From the NCBI RefSeq assembly GCF_030161095.1, contig NZ_BSPP01000002.1:62001-126000 (forward strand): a DNA stretch of 64,000 bases. The letters are read 5' to 3'. Below the pieces are notes generated by a model. It saw only the letters and a program-made list of their open reading frames with translations, was not told where the DNA came from and did no database searches. Source of the DNA: Cypionkella aquatica. Its GTDB lineage: Bacteria > Pseudomonadota > Alphaproteobacteria > Rhodobacterales > Rhodobacteraceae. The number at the start of each line of letters is the position of its first letter. Within the stretch, counting starts at the first letter, position 1. Positions 45,059-53,785 of the stretch are shown here, in pieces. A program made the translations under genes and the position numbers.

Positions 45059-45938
45059 GCGGCGGCTCCACCGCTTTGATCCGCTGCCGCCACAGCGTGA
45101 ACAGGCCGGCGGCGACCACCACACAGGCACCGATGGCGACATTCGGGCGCAGGGTTTCGCCGAACAGGAACACGCCCAACAGGGCAATGAACATCAGTTG
45201 CAGATAGGCGAAGGGTTGCACGGCGGAAGCCTCGGCCACAGCATAGGCTTTGATCAGCAGCCAGTGGCCAATGATTGCGGTGCAGCAGAGCGCGCCCATC
45301 CACAACCAATCGCTGGGCAGCATGGCTTGCCAGTGCCACAGCCCCACCGGGGTCATTGCGATGGCGCCGATCACGCCTGTCCAGAAAAACGATACCGAAG
45401 CGGGGTCTTTGCGGGCGACGAACCGCGTCAGCAGGCCGTAGATTGCAAACATGAACGCGCTGACGAACGGGATCAGCGCCCAAGGTGAGAACACCGCAAA
45501 CCCCGGTTCAAGAATGATCAGCACGCCTGCAAAGCCGATCGCGATGGCAGTCCAACGCCGCCAGCCGACTTTCTCGCCCAGAACCGGGCCGGAGAGGGCA
45601 GCGACCAGCAAGGGGTAGCAGGCAAAGACGGCATGGCTTTGGATCAGCCCCAGATTGACGAAGGCCAACACCATGGCACAGACTTCGGCGACCAAGATAA
45701 CGCCTCGGGCGATTTGCTGGAGGGGAAAGCGGGTGCGGGTGGCGCTTCGGATGCCGCCGGGGCTGCGGGCGGCCAATGCGATCACAAAGGCCGCGAACAC
45801 CCAGAACCGGATCATCACCACCATGTAGACGTTGTAAGCGCCGCCTAAATGCCGTGAGATGCCATCTTGCAAGGCGAAAACCACTGCGCTGGCCACCATC
45901 AGCCAGATGCCGAGTTTCAGATTCTGCTCGGTTTTCAT
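45051..45938 (-). CDS. EamA/DMT-family permease (tandem copy 2)
   Basis: A 295-residue ten-helix permease. It starts KLGIWLMVASAVVFALQDGISRHLGG; the ATG at 45938 overlaps the stop of the upstream permease by 4 bp. Blocks MVVMIRFWVFAAFVIALA, LVAALSGPVLGEKVGWRRWTAIAIG and EASAVQPFAYLQLMFIALLGV are shared nearly word for word with the next gene upstream, so the two arose by duplication. Paired EamA proteins may form heterodimers. Substrate unknown. Confidence 0.87.
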   Translation of the reverse strand: MKTEQNLKLGIWLMVASAVVFALQDGISRHLGGAYNVYMVVMIRFWVFAAFVIALAARSPGGIRSATRTRFPLQQIARGVILVAEVCAMVLAFVNLGLIQSHAVFACYPLLVAALSGPVLGEKVGWRRWTAIAIGFAGVLIILEPGFAVFSPWALIPFVSAFMFAIYGLLTRFVARKDPASVSFFWTGVIGAIAMTPVGLWHWQAMLPSDWLWMGALCCTAIIGHWLLIKAYAVAEASAVQPFAYLQLMFIALLGVFLFGETLRPNVAIGACVVVAAGLFTLWRQRIKAVEPPQI

Positions 45939-46804
45939 AGGCTGGCCTTTGCGTTCGGACGGGTCTGCCACAGGGAATACAAGCCGGCGGCGATGATCAG
46001 GGCTGCTCCGATCACCACCGGCACAGCGAGGCTTTCATCGAAGAATGCCACACCGATGCCTGCGATAAAGACGAAATGCAGATAGGCAAAGGGCTGGACG
46101 GCAGAAGCCTCGGCCTTTTCGTAGGTTTTTTGCAACAGCCAGTTCGACAGGATCGAGATGCAGGCATAGGCGGCGAAGATCGGCCAATCCTGTGGTTGGA
46201 TCGATTGCCATTGCGGCAGGCCAAGGGCTGTCATCATGATGGCGCCCAGAAAGGCGGGCCAGAAAAAGCTGGGGAAAAACGCCTCGTCCCGCGCGGTCAG
46301 GCGGGTGAGCACGCTGTAGGCGGCGAAGAACAGCGCGGTGATCAATGGCAGCAGGGCAGGCCAAGTGAACACGCCTTGACCGGGGCGCAGGATGATCAGC
46401 ACACCGATCAGGCCGACGCCTACGGTGGCCCAGCGCTGCCATGTCAGCTTTTCGCCAAGGATCGGGCCAGAGAGGGCGACGACGATCAAGGGGCAGACCG
46501 CAAAGACCGCATGGGCGTTGATCAGGCCGATCAGGGTATAAGCGTAGACCATGACGCAGATTTCCACCACCAGCAGGGTGGCGCGCAGGGCTTGGGCGAT
46601 GGGGCGGCGACTGCGCAGGGCGGCGCGCAGGCCCTCGGGGCGGCGCAAGGCGAGGGTGATCACGAAGGCGGCGAACACCCAATAGCGGATCATCACCACC
46701 ATCAGCGTGTTGTAGTTGCCCGCGAGCAGGCGCGACAATGCGTCTTGCACCGCAAAGGCCGCGATGGCGGCGATCATCAGCAGGATGCCTGTGCGGTTGT
46801 TCAT
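45935..46804 (-). CDS. EamA/DMT-family permease (tandem copy 1)
   Basis: A 289-residue ten-helix permease. It shows TGILLMIAAIAAFAVQDALS, VVMIRYWVFAAFVITLA, VVALSGPILGEKLTWQRWATVG and EASAVQPFAYLHFVFIAGIGV. It overlaps mnmD upstream and its sister permease downstream by 4 bp each, so the three are read from one message. Sequence blocks shared with copy 2 show recent tandem duplication. Substrate unknown. Confidence 0.87.
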   Translation of the reverse strand: MNNRTGILLMIAAIAAFAVQDALSRLLAGNYNTLMVVMIRYWVFAAFVITLALRRPEGLRAALRSRRPIAQALRATLLVVEICVMVYAYTLIGLINAHAVFAVCPLIVVALSGPILGEKLTWQRWATVGVGLIGVLIILRPGQGVFTWPALLPLITALFFAAYSVLTRLTARDEAFFPSFFWPAFLGAIMMTALGLPQWQSIQPQDWPIFAAYACISILSNWLLQKTYEKAEASAVQPFAYLHFVFIAGIGVAFFDESLAVPVVIGAALIIAAGLYSLWQTRPNAKASL

Positions 46805-47466
46805 CGCAGCACGCCCGCCGACATGTGGCGCTTTTTGCCGTGGCCGGGGCGGCGGGTGACGTCAAAGCCCGCATCTTGCAGCGCGCGGCGGACGTGGCCC
46901 GCGGCGGTGTAGGTGGCGAACGTGCCGTTTGCGGCGGTGTGGCGGGCAACTTGGTGCAGAATTTCCGGCGACCAAAGTTCGGGGTTTTTCGCGGGCGAAA
47001 AGCCGTCGAGAAACCATGCGTCGGCTTTGTGGCGCCATTGGGCGAGGGTTTCTCGGGCGTCGCCGATGATGATTTCGGCACTGACTTGGCCGATCTGGAA
47101 GCGGGTTTGGCCATGCTCCCATGCGCTCAGGAAGGGGGTGGCGATGGTGCGGGCTTCGGGGAAGTGATCCAGCGCGCGGGCGATGTCGTCTGATGCGAGG
47201 GGGAAGGCCTCAAAGCTGGTGAAGCGGGTGGGGGTTTCGGCGATCAGGGCAAGGGCGAGCAGGTTGAGCCCGGTGCCGAAGCCAAGCTCGGCTATGTGAA
47301 AGCCGGGGGTCAGGCGGGCGGGCAGGTCGTTGCCTTGCAGAAAGACGTGGCGGGTCTCGGATAGGCCATCGTTTTTCGAGAAATACGGGTCATCAAAGCG
47401 AGTCGAGACCGGGATCACGCCGTCTTGCCATGTGAGGGCAGATTGTGAGGAGGGGATCATTGTCAT
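46801..47466 (-). CDS. mnmD: tRNA 5-methylaminomethyl-2-thiouridine methyltransferase domain protein (MnmD)
   Basis: A 221-residue SAM-dependent methyltransferase. It has the MnmC1/MnmD marks VSTRFDDPYFSKNDGLSETRHVFL, IAELGFGTGLNLLALAL (SAM loop) and DAWFLDGFSPAKNPELW (catalytic Asp region), ending in GHGKKRHMSAGVL. In E. coli this is the N-terminal domain of the fused MnmC, which completes mnm5s2U34 in tRNAs. Here it is free-standing, and an MnmC2-like oxidase gene lies just upstream on the opposite strand. The start could be the first or third codon (47466 or 47460). Confidence 0.92.
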   Translation of the reverse strand: MTMIPSSQSALTWQDGVIPVSTRFDDPYFSKNDGLSETRHVFLQGNDLPARLTPGFHIAELGFGTGLNLLALALIAETPTRFTSFEAFPLASDDIARALDHFPEARTIATPFLSAWEHGQTRFQIGQVSAEIIIGDARETLAQWRHKADAWFLDGFSPAKNPELWSPEILHQVARHTAANGTFATYTAAGHVRRALQDAGFDVTRRPGHGKKRHMSAGVLR

Positions 47467-47506
47467 ATGCCTTGCGTCGGGCGGACCATGGGGAAGGCGG
47501 CACGGA

Positions 47507-48532
47507 ATGGCAAGGGTTGATCTGACGGTGCGGGGGGCGGGGATCTTCGGGCTGTCGGTGGCGTGGGAGGCGGTGCGGAGGGGCGCGAAGGTGCGGGTGA
47601 TCGAGGCCGTTGCGGTGGGGGCGGGGTCTTCGGGCGGGGTGGTCGGGGCGCTCAGCCCGCATGTGCCGGAGAATTGGAACGAGAAGAAGGCGTTTCAGCT
47701 GGAGAGTCTGTTGATGGCAGCTGGCTGGTGGGCGGCGGTTGAGGCGGCTTCGGGGCTGGTTTCGGGATATGGGCGGCTGGGGCGGTTGCAGCCATTGGCG
47801 GATCAGGCGGCGGTTGATCTGGCGCGGGCGCGGGGGGTGTCGGCGGAGGGGCTGTGGCGGGGGCAGGCAGCTTGGCGGGTGGTGGCTGCTACGGGGGCAG
47901 CGTGGGAGCCTGTTTCGCCGTCGGGCTGGCTGGTTGCGGATGATCTGAGCGCGCGGCTGCATCCTCGGCTGGCTTGCGCGGCGCTGGTTGCGGCGATCAG
48001 GGCGGCGGGGGGTGACGTTATTGTCGGCGCGGCCGAGGAGGTCGGGGCGGTGGTCTGGGCCACGGGGGCGGCGGGGCTTGCGGAACTGGGGGCGGATTTG
48101 GGGTGCGACATCGGCGGGGCCGAGAAGGGGCAGGCGATCTTGTTGCGCCATGCCGCGCCTGATCTGCCGCAGCTTTTGGTGGGGGGGCTGCATGTAGTGC
48201 CGCATGTCGATGGCACTGTCGCGGTTGGGTCCACGTCTGAGCGGGAGTTTCAGGATCTGAACGTCGATCATCGGGCTGATGATCTGCACGCGCGGGCGGT
48301 GGCGGCGCTGCCGGTGCTGGCGGGGGCAGAGGTGGTGGCGCGCTGGGCAGGGCTGCGGCCGAAGTCGAAATCTCGCGCGCCGGTGCTGGGGGCGTGGCCG
48401 GGGCGGGATGGGCATTTTGTCGCCAATGGCGGGTTCAAGATCGGGTTCGGGATGGCCCCTAAGGTGGCGGAAGTGATGGTCGATCTGGTGTTGGAAGGGC
48501 GGGATTCGGTCCCAGAAGGGTTTCGGATTTGA
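47507..48532 (+). CDS. FAD-dependent oxidoreductase, MnmC2/DAO-like
   Basis: A 341-residue flavoprotein of the D-amino acid oxidase fold. It has the FAD loop VRGAGIFGLSVAWEAVRRGA, VGAGSSGGVVGALSPHVPENWN, HVVPHVDGTVAVGSTSERE and the closing RWAGLRPKSKSRAPVLG...GFKIGFGMAPKVAE. The Ser-Ser-Gly-Gly...ALSPH segment and its position, divergent from mnmD with 40 bp between starts, suggest it is the oxidase half of MnmC (removal of the carboxymethyl group of cmnm5U). The ATG at 47507 with GGGGAAGG upstream is preferred over the longer frame. Generic amine oxidase is the alternative. Confidence 0.8.
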   Translation: MARVDLTVRGAGIFGLSVAWEAVRRGAKVRVIEAVAVGAGSSGGVVGALSPHVPENWNEKKAFQLESLLMAAGWWAAVEAASGLVSGYGRLGRLQPLADQAAVDLARARGVSAEGLWRGQAAWRVVAATGAAWEPVSPSGWLVADDLSARLHPRLACAALVAAIRAAGGDVIVGAAEEVGAVVWATGAAGLAELGADLGCDIGGAEKGQAILLRHAAPDLPQLLVGGLHVVPHVDGTVAVGSTSEREFQDLNVDHRADDLHARAVAALPVLAGAEVVARWAGLRPKSKSRAPVLGAWPGRDGHFVANGGFKIGFGMAPKVAEVMVDLVLEGRDSVPEGFRI

Positions 48533-48536
48533 GCAG

Positions 48537-48552
48537 TGTCCACGCGTGGACA
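48537..48552. repeat. Perfect 16-bp palindrome after the flavoprotein gene
   Basis: TGTCCACGCGTGGACA begins four bases past the stop of the plus-strand flavoprotein gene. It could be a protein-binding site or a small transcript-end stem; no U-run follows. Confidence 0.7.
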
Positions 48553-48673
48553 GATCGACAGTTTATGTAAGATCAATAGGTTAAGGGGCATCCGTTAACA
48601 TATTGTTCAGATTTGGCGCGGGTTTGCGCGGTGTGCGGGGCTGCGGAACGGGTGCGCCTGTCTGAGGCCATGA
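48553..48673. other. Intergenic stretch with no recognised gene
   Basis: Part of a 355-bp gap between the flavoprotein gene and mtaB. It has an AT-rich patch around 48565-48610 but no reading frame or motif that I can support. The rest of the gap holds repeats of families A and B. Confidence 0.45.
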
Positions 48674-48698
48674 GGCCCCGGATCGAGTCCGGGGCGGC
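48674..48698. repeat. REP-like palindrome, family A copy (variant)
   Basis: GGCCCCGGATCGAGTCCGGG followed by GCGGC. It differs from the other copies by one base (GATCGAG instead of GATCAAG). Confidence 0.85.
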
Positions 48699-48774
48699 TT
48701 GGGAGTGGGGGCTGGCGTTAGGTCTGAGTGGTCAGGCGGGGGATGAGCGGCGGGTGTTGCGTCTGTGGTGGCTG

Positions 48775-48870
48775 GGGAAGCCTCCGGCGGGAATATTTAG
48801 GCCAATGTGAAGGGCCAGAGAATAGGCTCTTGGTCATCTTTGGGCCTAAATTTCCTCGCTGGAGGCTTCC
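48775..48870. repeat. Long inverted repeat containing family B element, 3' of mtaB
   Basis: GGGAAGCCTCCGGCGGGAAT then ATTTAGGCCA (48775-48804) is the imperfect complement of 48841-48870 (TGGGCCTAAATTTCCTCGCT then GGAGGCTTCC), with only about four differences. It sits just past the mtaB stop and could form a long hairpin at the end of the dapF-mtaB message. Confidence 0.8.
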
Positions 48871-48887
48871 TGCAGGGCAGCCAAGGA

Positions 48888-50147
48888 TCAGGCCAGCAAT
48901 CGACCGCCTTCGGTTCCGCTGATCGTCGCGGTGATGATTTCACCCTCCGGCTGTGCGGCGATGAAGGCGACTTCGGTGAATTGTTCGGTGCGGCCCATGC
49001 GGGGAGATTCCAGCAGGATGCGGTGGGTTTGGCCGACTTGTGCGCTCAGGTGGTGGGCAAGGGCCTGATCGCCTGCGGCGCGCAGACGGGCGGCGCGGGC
49101 TTTGATCTCGGGGCCTTGCAGTTGCGGCATGCGGGCGGCGGGGGTGCCTTTGCGCGGGCTGAACGGGAAGACGTGCAGGAAAGTCAGATTGCAGTCTGTG
49201 ACCAGTTTCAGCGAGTTGGCGAACATTTCTTCGGTTTCGGTCGGGAAACCTGCGATGATGTCGGCACCGAAGATCATGTCGGGGCGCAGTTTCAGGGCGT
49301 CTTCGCAAAAGCGGATGGCGTCGTCGCGCAGATGGCGGCGTTTCATGCGTTTCAGGATCATATCATCGCCTGCCTGCAAGGACAGGTGCAGGTGCGGCAT
49401 CAGCCGGGGTTCGGTGGCGATGGCCGCCATCAGGGCGTCGTCAGCCTCGATGCTGTCGATGGAAGAAATCCGCAGGCGGGGCAGGTCTGGCACAAGGCGC
49501 AGGATGCGCATGACCAGATCGCCAAGGCGTGGGGTGGCGGGGAGGTCTGCGCCCCATGAGGTCAGGTCAACGCCGGTGAGGACGACTTCGTTGAAGCCCT
49601 TGTCGACAAGGCGTTTGATCTGTTCGACCACCACGCCTGCGGGGACAGAGCGGGAATTGCCGCGACCGTAGGGGATGATGCAGAAGGTGCAGCGGTGGTC
49701 GCAGCCGTTTTGCACCTGCACATAAGCGCGGTGGCGGCCAAAGCCGTCGATCAGATGGCCTGCGGTTTCCTTGACCGACATGATGTCATCGACCTGCACC
49801 TTTTCGGTGATGCCGATCAGATCGGGGGCTTTGAGGTTCGCCCAAGTGGCGGCCTGCATTTTCTCGGTATTGCCGATCACCTTGGTGACTTCGGCCATGG
49901 CGGCGAAGGTTTCAGGCTCGGTCTGGGCGGCGCAGCCGGTGACGATGATTTGCGCGCCGGGGTTTTCGCGGGCGAGTTTGCGGATTTCCTGTTTGGCTTT
50001 GCGCACGGCCTCGGACGTGACGGCGCAGGTGTTGACCACCACGGCCCCCGATATGCCTGCGGCGGCGGCGAGTTCCTTCATCGCCTCGGTCTCGTAGGCG
50101 TTCAGGCGGCAGCCGAGGGTGGCGAAGATCGGCGGGGTGGCGTTCAT
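48888..50147 (-). CDS. mtaB: tRNA t6A37 methylthiotransferase MtaB
   Basis: A 419-residue radical SAM enzyme. The N-terminal UPF0004 domain has [32 protein letters not shown] and [13 protein letters not shown], providing three Cys for the auxiliary cluster. The radical SAM domain has [21 protein letters not shown] (Cys-x3-Cys-x2-Cys). A C-terminal TRAM-like region follows. CRLNAYE rather than CQMN separates MtaB from MiaB. It converts t6A to ms2t6A at position 37 of tRNAs reading ANN codons. Its start overlaps dapF by 4 bp. Confidence 0.95.
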   Translation of the reverse strand: MNATPPIFATLGCRLNAYETEAMKELAAAAGISGAVVVNTCAVTSEAVRKAKQEIRKLARENPGAQIIVTGCAAQTEPETFAAMAEVTKVIGNTEKMQAATWANLKAPDLIGITEKVQVDDIMSVKETAGHLIDGFGRHRAYVQVQNGCDHRCTFCIIPYGRGNSRSVPAGVVVEQIKRLVDKGFNEVVLTGVDLTSWGADLPATPRLGDLVMRILRLVPDLPRLRISSIDSIEADDALMAAIATEPRLMPHLHLSLQAGDDMILKRMKRRHLRDDAIRFCEDALKLRPDMIFGADIIAGFPTETEEMFANSLKLVTDCNLTFLHVFPFSPRKGTPAARMPQLQGPEIKARAARLRAAGDQALAHHLSAQVGQTHRILLESPRMGRTEQFTEVAFIAAQPEGEIITATISGTEGGRLLA

Positions 50148-50992
50148 AGCGCGGCCAGAAATGCGGGCGTCAGGGTGCCGTCGAAGATATGCGCGGTGGG
50201 ACCGGTGAGCCAGACGCCATCATCGCGCCAATCGACATGCAGGGTGCCGCCATCGGCCTCGACAGTGACGGCGCGTCCGGTCAGGCCGCGCAGATGGGCG
50301 GCGACCACGGTGGCACAGGTGCCGGAACCGCAGGCGAGGGTGATGCCCGCGCCGCGTTCCCACACCCGCATGCGCAGATGGTCGGGGGCGATCAGCTGCG
50401 CCCATTCAACATTGGTGCGTTGCGGGAACAGCGGGTGATGTTCGAGACCGGGGCCAAGGGCTGCGAGGTCGATGGAGTCAGCATCGGCGACGAAGAACAC
50501 GCAATGCGGATTGCCGATGCCGACGGCGGTGGGATCACCGGCAAGCGGCAGATGCAGGGTGTCGGTGGCGTGGGACAGCGGGATTTCCGACCAATCCAGT
50601 TGCGGGTGGCCCATGTTGACGGAAACCCGGCCATCGGTTTGGCGGGCGGCGCGCAACAGGCCGCGCTTGGTGATCAGGGTCAGCGCGTCGCGGCCAAGGT
50701 CGTGCATCATATAGTTGGCGACGCAGCGGGTGGCGTTGCCGCAAGCCTCGGCCCGGCTGCCGTCAGAGTTCCAGAAATCCAACGCGAAATCGGCGGTTTG
50801 CGAATCGCGGATCTCGGCCAGTTGGTCAAAGCCGGTGCCGCGGTGGCGATCCCCCAAAGCCTGTGCCAGTTTGGCCGTCACCACCGCATCGCGGCCCCGC
50901 GAGTCGATGATCACGAAGTCATTTCCCGCGCCATGCATCTTCATAAAGGCAATGGCGCTTGGGGTTTTCGGGGAGTTTGCGACGTTTTCCAT
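50144..50992 (-). CDS. dapF: Diaminopimelate epimerase
   Basis: A 282-residue cofactor-independent epimerase (LL- to meso-diaminopimelate). The two catalytic Cys are visible in [18 protein letters not shown] and [27 protein letters not shown] marks the first half-domain. The ATG at 50992 is chosen because the protein then begins a short leader before [11 protein letters not shown]; an ATG nine bases earlier or one at the MKMHG segment are alternatives, since no strong ribosome site is visible. The frame continues much further upstream across tRNA-Lys, which is not coding. Co-transcribed with mtaB. Confidence 0.95.
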   Translation of the reverse strand: MENVANSPKTPSAIAFMKMHGAGNDFVIIDSRGRDAVVTAKLAQALGDRHRGTGFDQLAEIRDSQTADFALDFWNSDGSRAEACGNATRCVANYMMHDLGRDALTLITKRGLLRAARQTDGRVSVNMGHPQLDWSEIPLSHATDTLHLPLAGDPTAVGIGNPHCVFFVADADSIDLAALGPGLEHHPLFPQRTNVEWAQLIAPDHLRMRVWERGAGITLACGSGTCATVVAAHLRGLTGRAVTVEADGGTLHVDWRDDGVWLTGPTAHIFDGTLTPAFLAAL

Positions 50993-51088
50993 GCGCCGCA
51001 TATACGCCGCGCTGCAGCTTTTTGCCAGAGGGTGACGTTTTGCCCCTTGACCCCCCGCGCCCCTCACCCTAATCAGCGCCTCAGTTGT

Positions 51089-51164
51089 GGGCCGGTAGCT
51101 CAGTTGGTAGAGCAGCTGACTTTTAATCAGCGGGTCATGGGTTCGAGTCCCGTCCGGCTCACCA
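51089..51164 (+). tRNA. tRNA-Lys (anticodon TTT)
   Basis: A 76-nt cloverleaf with encoded CCA. The acceptor stem GGGCCGG pairs with CCGGCTC. D-arm TAGCTCAGTTGGTAGAGC. The anticodon stem GCTGA/TCAGC encloses CTTTTAA, anticodon TTT. The T-loop is TTCGAGT. Confidence 0.98.
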
Positions 51165-51173
51165 CCATCACTT

Positions 51174-51203
51174 AAGGGCCTGACCGGCAACGGTCGGGCC
51201 CTT
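51174..51203 (+). terminator. Terminator hairpin of tRNA-Lys
   Basis: Stem AAGGGCCTGACC/GGTCGGGCCCTT (12 bp, one G-U) around GGCAAC, followed by TGTGTTT, starting 10 bp after the tRNA. Confidence 0.8.
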
Positions 51204-51306
51204 TGTGTTTGGCGGGTGAAGGCTTGCCGAACGAGAAATCGCTTGAAGCATGGAGCGGGCTGTGGCGCTGATGGCGCAGGGTTCTGCTGCGGTGAGGGGG
51301 GGCGAT

Positions 51307-52134
51307 ATGTTGCCACTACAGGGCAAGGTTGCGTTGGTGACGGGGGCCTCTGCGCCGCGCGGCATTGGGCGGGCGATTGCCCTGAGGCTGGCTGCGGATG
51401 GCGCGGCGGTTGTGGTGACGGATGTTGCCGGCAGTCTGGTGATCGACGGCGCGGATGTGTTGCGCCTGACGCTGTTGGATGGGCTTGTTTCCGAGATTGC
51501 GGCAATGGGTGGGGTGGCCTTTGCACAGAAGCTGGATGTGACCAGTGCTGCTGATATTGCGGTTGGCGTTGAGACCACGCTGGCGCAGTTTCAGCGCTTG
51601 GATATTCTGGTGAACAATGCGGGCTCGCTGTCGGGTGTGGGTGAGTTTCTGGCGGCGACGCCCGCGCAGTGGCAGACAAGCTTTGAGGTCAATCTGTTGG
51701 GGCCGATGCTGCTGGCGCAGGCGGTTATCCCGCATATGCGCAAGGCAGGGGGTGGCCGGATTATCAACATTGGCTCGACGGGCAGTCTGGGGGCAGAGCC
51801 GGGGTTTGCGGCCTATACCACGATGAAGCACGGGCTTGTCGGGCTGTCCAAAACCATCGCTGCAGAGTTCGGGCCGGACGGCATTTTGTGCAACACGGTT
51901 TGCCCCGGCTATATTGCCACCGACATGCATCTGGCGACGAATGAGCGCTTGGCAAAAGAGCGCGGTTTTTCGGTGGCCGAGATCAAGCAGGACCGCTACG
52001 CGCAGGTGGCTTTGCGCAACGCAGGTTTGCCCGAGGATGTGGCCAATGCGGTGGCGTTTCTGGCTGGGCCGCAGGGGGCCTATGTGACGGGTATCAACCT
52101 TCCTGTCAGCGGCGGCGTGCCGTTCGGGATTTAA
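51307..52134 (+). CDS. Short-chain dehydrogenase/reductase (SDR)
   Basis: A 275-residue classical SDR. It has the cofactor loop [36 protein letters not shown], the catalytic Ser in [13 protein letters not shown] and Tyr/Lys in [13 protein letters not shown] (Y-x3-K), and closes [20 protein letters not shown]. The Asp in VVTDVAG after strand 2 suggests NAD rather than NADP. Substrate unknown. The ATG at 51307 has GTGAGGGGGGG upstream. It lies between tRNA-Lys and the riboswitch-controlled oxygenase genes, which have their own leader, so a functional link is not implied. Confidence 0.87.
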   Translation: MLPLQGKVALVTGASAPRGIGRAIALRLAADGAAVVVTDVAGSLVIDGADVLRLTLLDGLVSEIAAMGGVAFAQKLDVTSAADIAVGVETTLAQFQRLDILVNNAGSLSGVGEFLAATPAQWQTSFEVNLLGPMLLAQAVIPHMRKAGGGRIINIGSTGSLGAEPGFAAYTTMKHGLVGLSKTIAAEFGPDGILCNTVCPGYIATDMHLATNERLAKERGFSVAEIKQDRYAQVALRNAGLPEDVANAVAFLAGPQGAYVTGINLPVSGGVPFGI

Positions 52135-52283
52135 GCACGATCGGCGTGTGGGTGGGTTGCTTTGTTGCCTGCGAATCGGGCGGTTGGGGTGCTGATCTGC
52201 GGCGATTTGGGGCGGCGTCTTTGGCGTGTTCAGACTGGTCGCAAATGATCTATCGCGACTCGGTCGCCCGTGTTTTAATCGCT

Positions 52284-52455
52284 GTGTAAGGTGCCATCCG
52301 CAAGGGTGGAGAATTGGGAAGCCGGGGCATATCCGGCGCTGCCCCCGCAACGGTGATGAGACGTAACGTGTGACAGGAGGCCACTGAGGCGCAAGCTTTG
52401 GGAAGGTGTCGCGCGGGCCGAAGGGCCAGTCTTGCAGCCCGGAAACCAGCCTTAC
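52284..52455 (+). ncRNA. Cobalamin (AdoCbl-type) riboswitch aptamer
   Basis: All core blocks of the B12 riboswitch are present in order. The P1 5' strand GTAAGG (52286-52291) pairs with CCTTAC (52450-52455). GAATTGGGAAGCCGGGGC (52311-52328) precedes CCGGCGCTGCCCCCGCAACG (52333-52352). GCCACTG (52380-52386) and TTTGGGAAGG (52397-52406) follow. The B12 box AGCCCGGAAACCAGCC (52436-52451) ends the aptamer. It reads in the direction of the Rieske oxygenase gene, whose start is 88 nt downstream, and no other gene lies between. Confidence 0.93.
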
Positions 52456-52496
52456 GACGGAAAGACCAGCCTAAGGCCGGGCGTGCGCGCCGGCTT
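52449..52496 (+). promoter_or_regulatory. Expression platform of the cobalamin riboswitch
   Basis: GCCTTA (52449-52454), which includes the 3' strand of P1, can pair instead with TAAGGC (52472-52477). TAAGGC overlaps the left arm of another hairpin: AAGGCCGGGCG (52473-52483) with CGCCGGCTT (52488-52496). Binding of cobalamin should close P1, free TAAGGC and favour the second, GC-rich hairpin. Without cobalamin the first pairing would block it. This is the layout of an OFF switch. The second hairpin has no U-run, so whether it stops transcription or translation is open. Confidence 0.65.
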
Positions 52497-52543
52497 GCCA
52501 ATGCAACTGTCCCCGCGGGAGGCGTGGACCTACGAGGTGCCAG

Positions 52544-53782
52544 ATGTTGAATCCCGCTGAAATCTACGCTGAACTGGGTGCGCGCCGGAAGGATTACGCG
52601 CTGAGCCATGCGCTTTACTGCGATGAGGGCGTGTACAACGCTGATCTTGAGCAGATATTTTACCGCGAATGGCTGTTTGCGGCCCCTGCGGCGGCATTGC
52701 CGAAAAACGGCTCGTTCATGACGTTGCAGATTGGCGCTTATCCGGTGGTGATCACGCGGGGCAATGACGGAATGATCCGGGCATTTCACAACGTCTGCCG
52801 CCATCGCGGTCAGCGGCTGTGCGCCAAGGAAACCGGATCTTCGCCGAAGCTGGTTTGCCCTTACCATCAGTGGACCTACGATCTGGACGGTAAGCTGCAA
52901 TATGCCCGCGATATGCAGGAAGGCTTTGATCCCAGCCAGCACAGCCTGAAGAAACTGCATTGCGTAGATCTGGGCGGCATGGTGTTCATTTGCCTCGCGC
53001 AGGTGCCGCCGCCGATTGCGGAACTGGCCAAGACGGCAATGACCTATCTTGCGCCCTCGGGATTGAAGGAGGCCAAAGTGGCGTTTTCTTCGACCATCGT
53101 GGAAAATGGCAACTGGAAGCTGGTGATCGAAAACAACCGCGAGTGTTATCACTGCGGCGGCGCGCATCCGTCTTTGTGCCGGACGTTCTCGGACAACCCG
53201 AAAATCGGTGCGATGAACGGGCCAACTGAGGCCAGCGACGAGATTTTGGCGCATTGGACGCGGTGTGAGGCCGCAGGGCTGCCGTCGCGCTTTACCCATG
53301 ATGCGGCGATGCAATGGCGGCTGGCGCGGGTGCCGTTGCTGAATAATGCCGAAAGCTACACGATGGATACCAAGGCGGCAGTGGCCAAGCGTATGGGCGC
53401 GATGCCGTTCAATGATGCGGGCAGCTTGCTGTTCTATCACTACCCGAACACCTGGAACCATTTCTTGGGCGATCACGCAATCACGTTCCGGGTGCTGCCG
53501 ATCTCGGCCACGGAAACGCAGGTGACGACGACCTGGCTGGTGCATAAGGACGCGGTTGAGGGTGTGGACTATGAATTGCCGCGTTTGACTGACGTGTGGA
53601 TGCACACCAATGACGAAGATCGTCAGGTGGTAGAGGAAAACCAGAAGGGCATCCTGTCACCAGCCTATGAGCCCGGCCCCTACTCGACGATTCAGGAAGA
53701 GGGCGTGATCCAGTTTGTGGATTGGTATTGCAAAACCATGACCGAGCGCATGGCCCCCAAACCCGCGATGGCGGCGGAGTAG
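52544..53782 (+). CDS. gbcA: Rieske non-heme iron oxygenase, glycine-betaine monooxygenase-like (GbcA-like)
   Basis: A 412-residue oxygenase alpha subunit. The N-terminal Rieske domain binds 2Fe-2S through FHNVCRHRGQRLCAKE (Cys-x-His) and LVCPYHQWTYDLDG (Cys-x2-His). The catalytic domain binds mononuclear iron in ENNRECYHCGGAHPSL (two His). The ENNRECYHC block and the dedicated reductase next door match the GbcAB/choline-monooxygenase-like group that oxidatively demethylates glycine betaine to dimethylglycine and formaldehyde. Other quaternary amines such as stachydrine or carnitine cannot be ruled out. GAGGTG lies four bases before the ATG. The gene is led by a cobalamin riboswitch, which is unusual for this family. 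Confidence 0.82.
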   Translation: MLNPAEIYAELGARRKDYALSHALYCDEGVYNADLEQIFYREWLFAAPAAALPKNGSFMTLQIGAYPVVITRGNDGMIRAFHNVCRHRGQRLCAKETGSSPKLVCPYHQWTYDLDGKLQYARDMQEGFDPSQHSLKKLHCVDLGGMVFICLAQVPPPIAELAKTAMTYLAPSGLKEAKVAFSSTIVENGNWKLVIENNRECYHCGGAHPSLCRTFSDNPKIGAMNGPTEASDEILAHWTRCEAAGLPSRFTHDAAMQWRLARVPLLNNAESYTMDTKAAVAKRMGAMPFNDAGSLLFYHYPNTWNHFLGDHAITFRVLPISATETQVTTTWLVHKDAVEGVDYELPRLTDVWMHTNDEDRQVVEENQKGILSPAYEPGPYSTIQEEGVIQFVDWYCKTMTERMAPKPAMAAE

Positions 53783-53785
53783 ATC

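Noticed and set aside
52250-53605. 451-codon minus-strand frame across the riboswitch and oxygenase
   Set aside because: It runs antisense to a full riboswitch and a Rieske gene with all ligands; the translation is Arg/His-rich without motifs.
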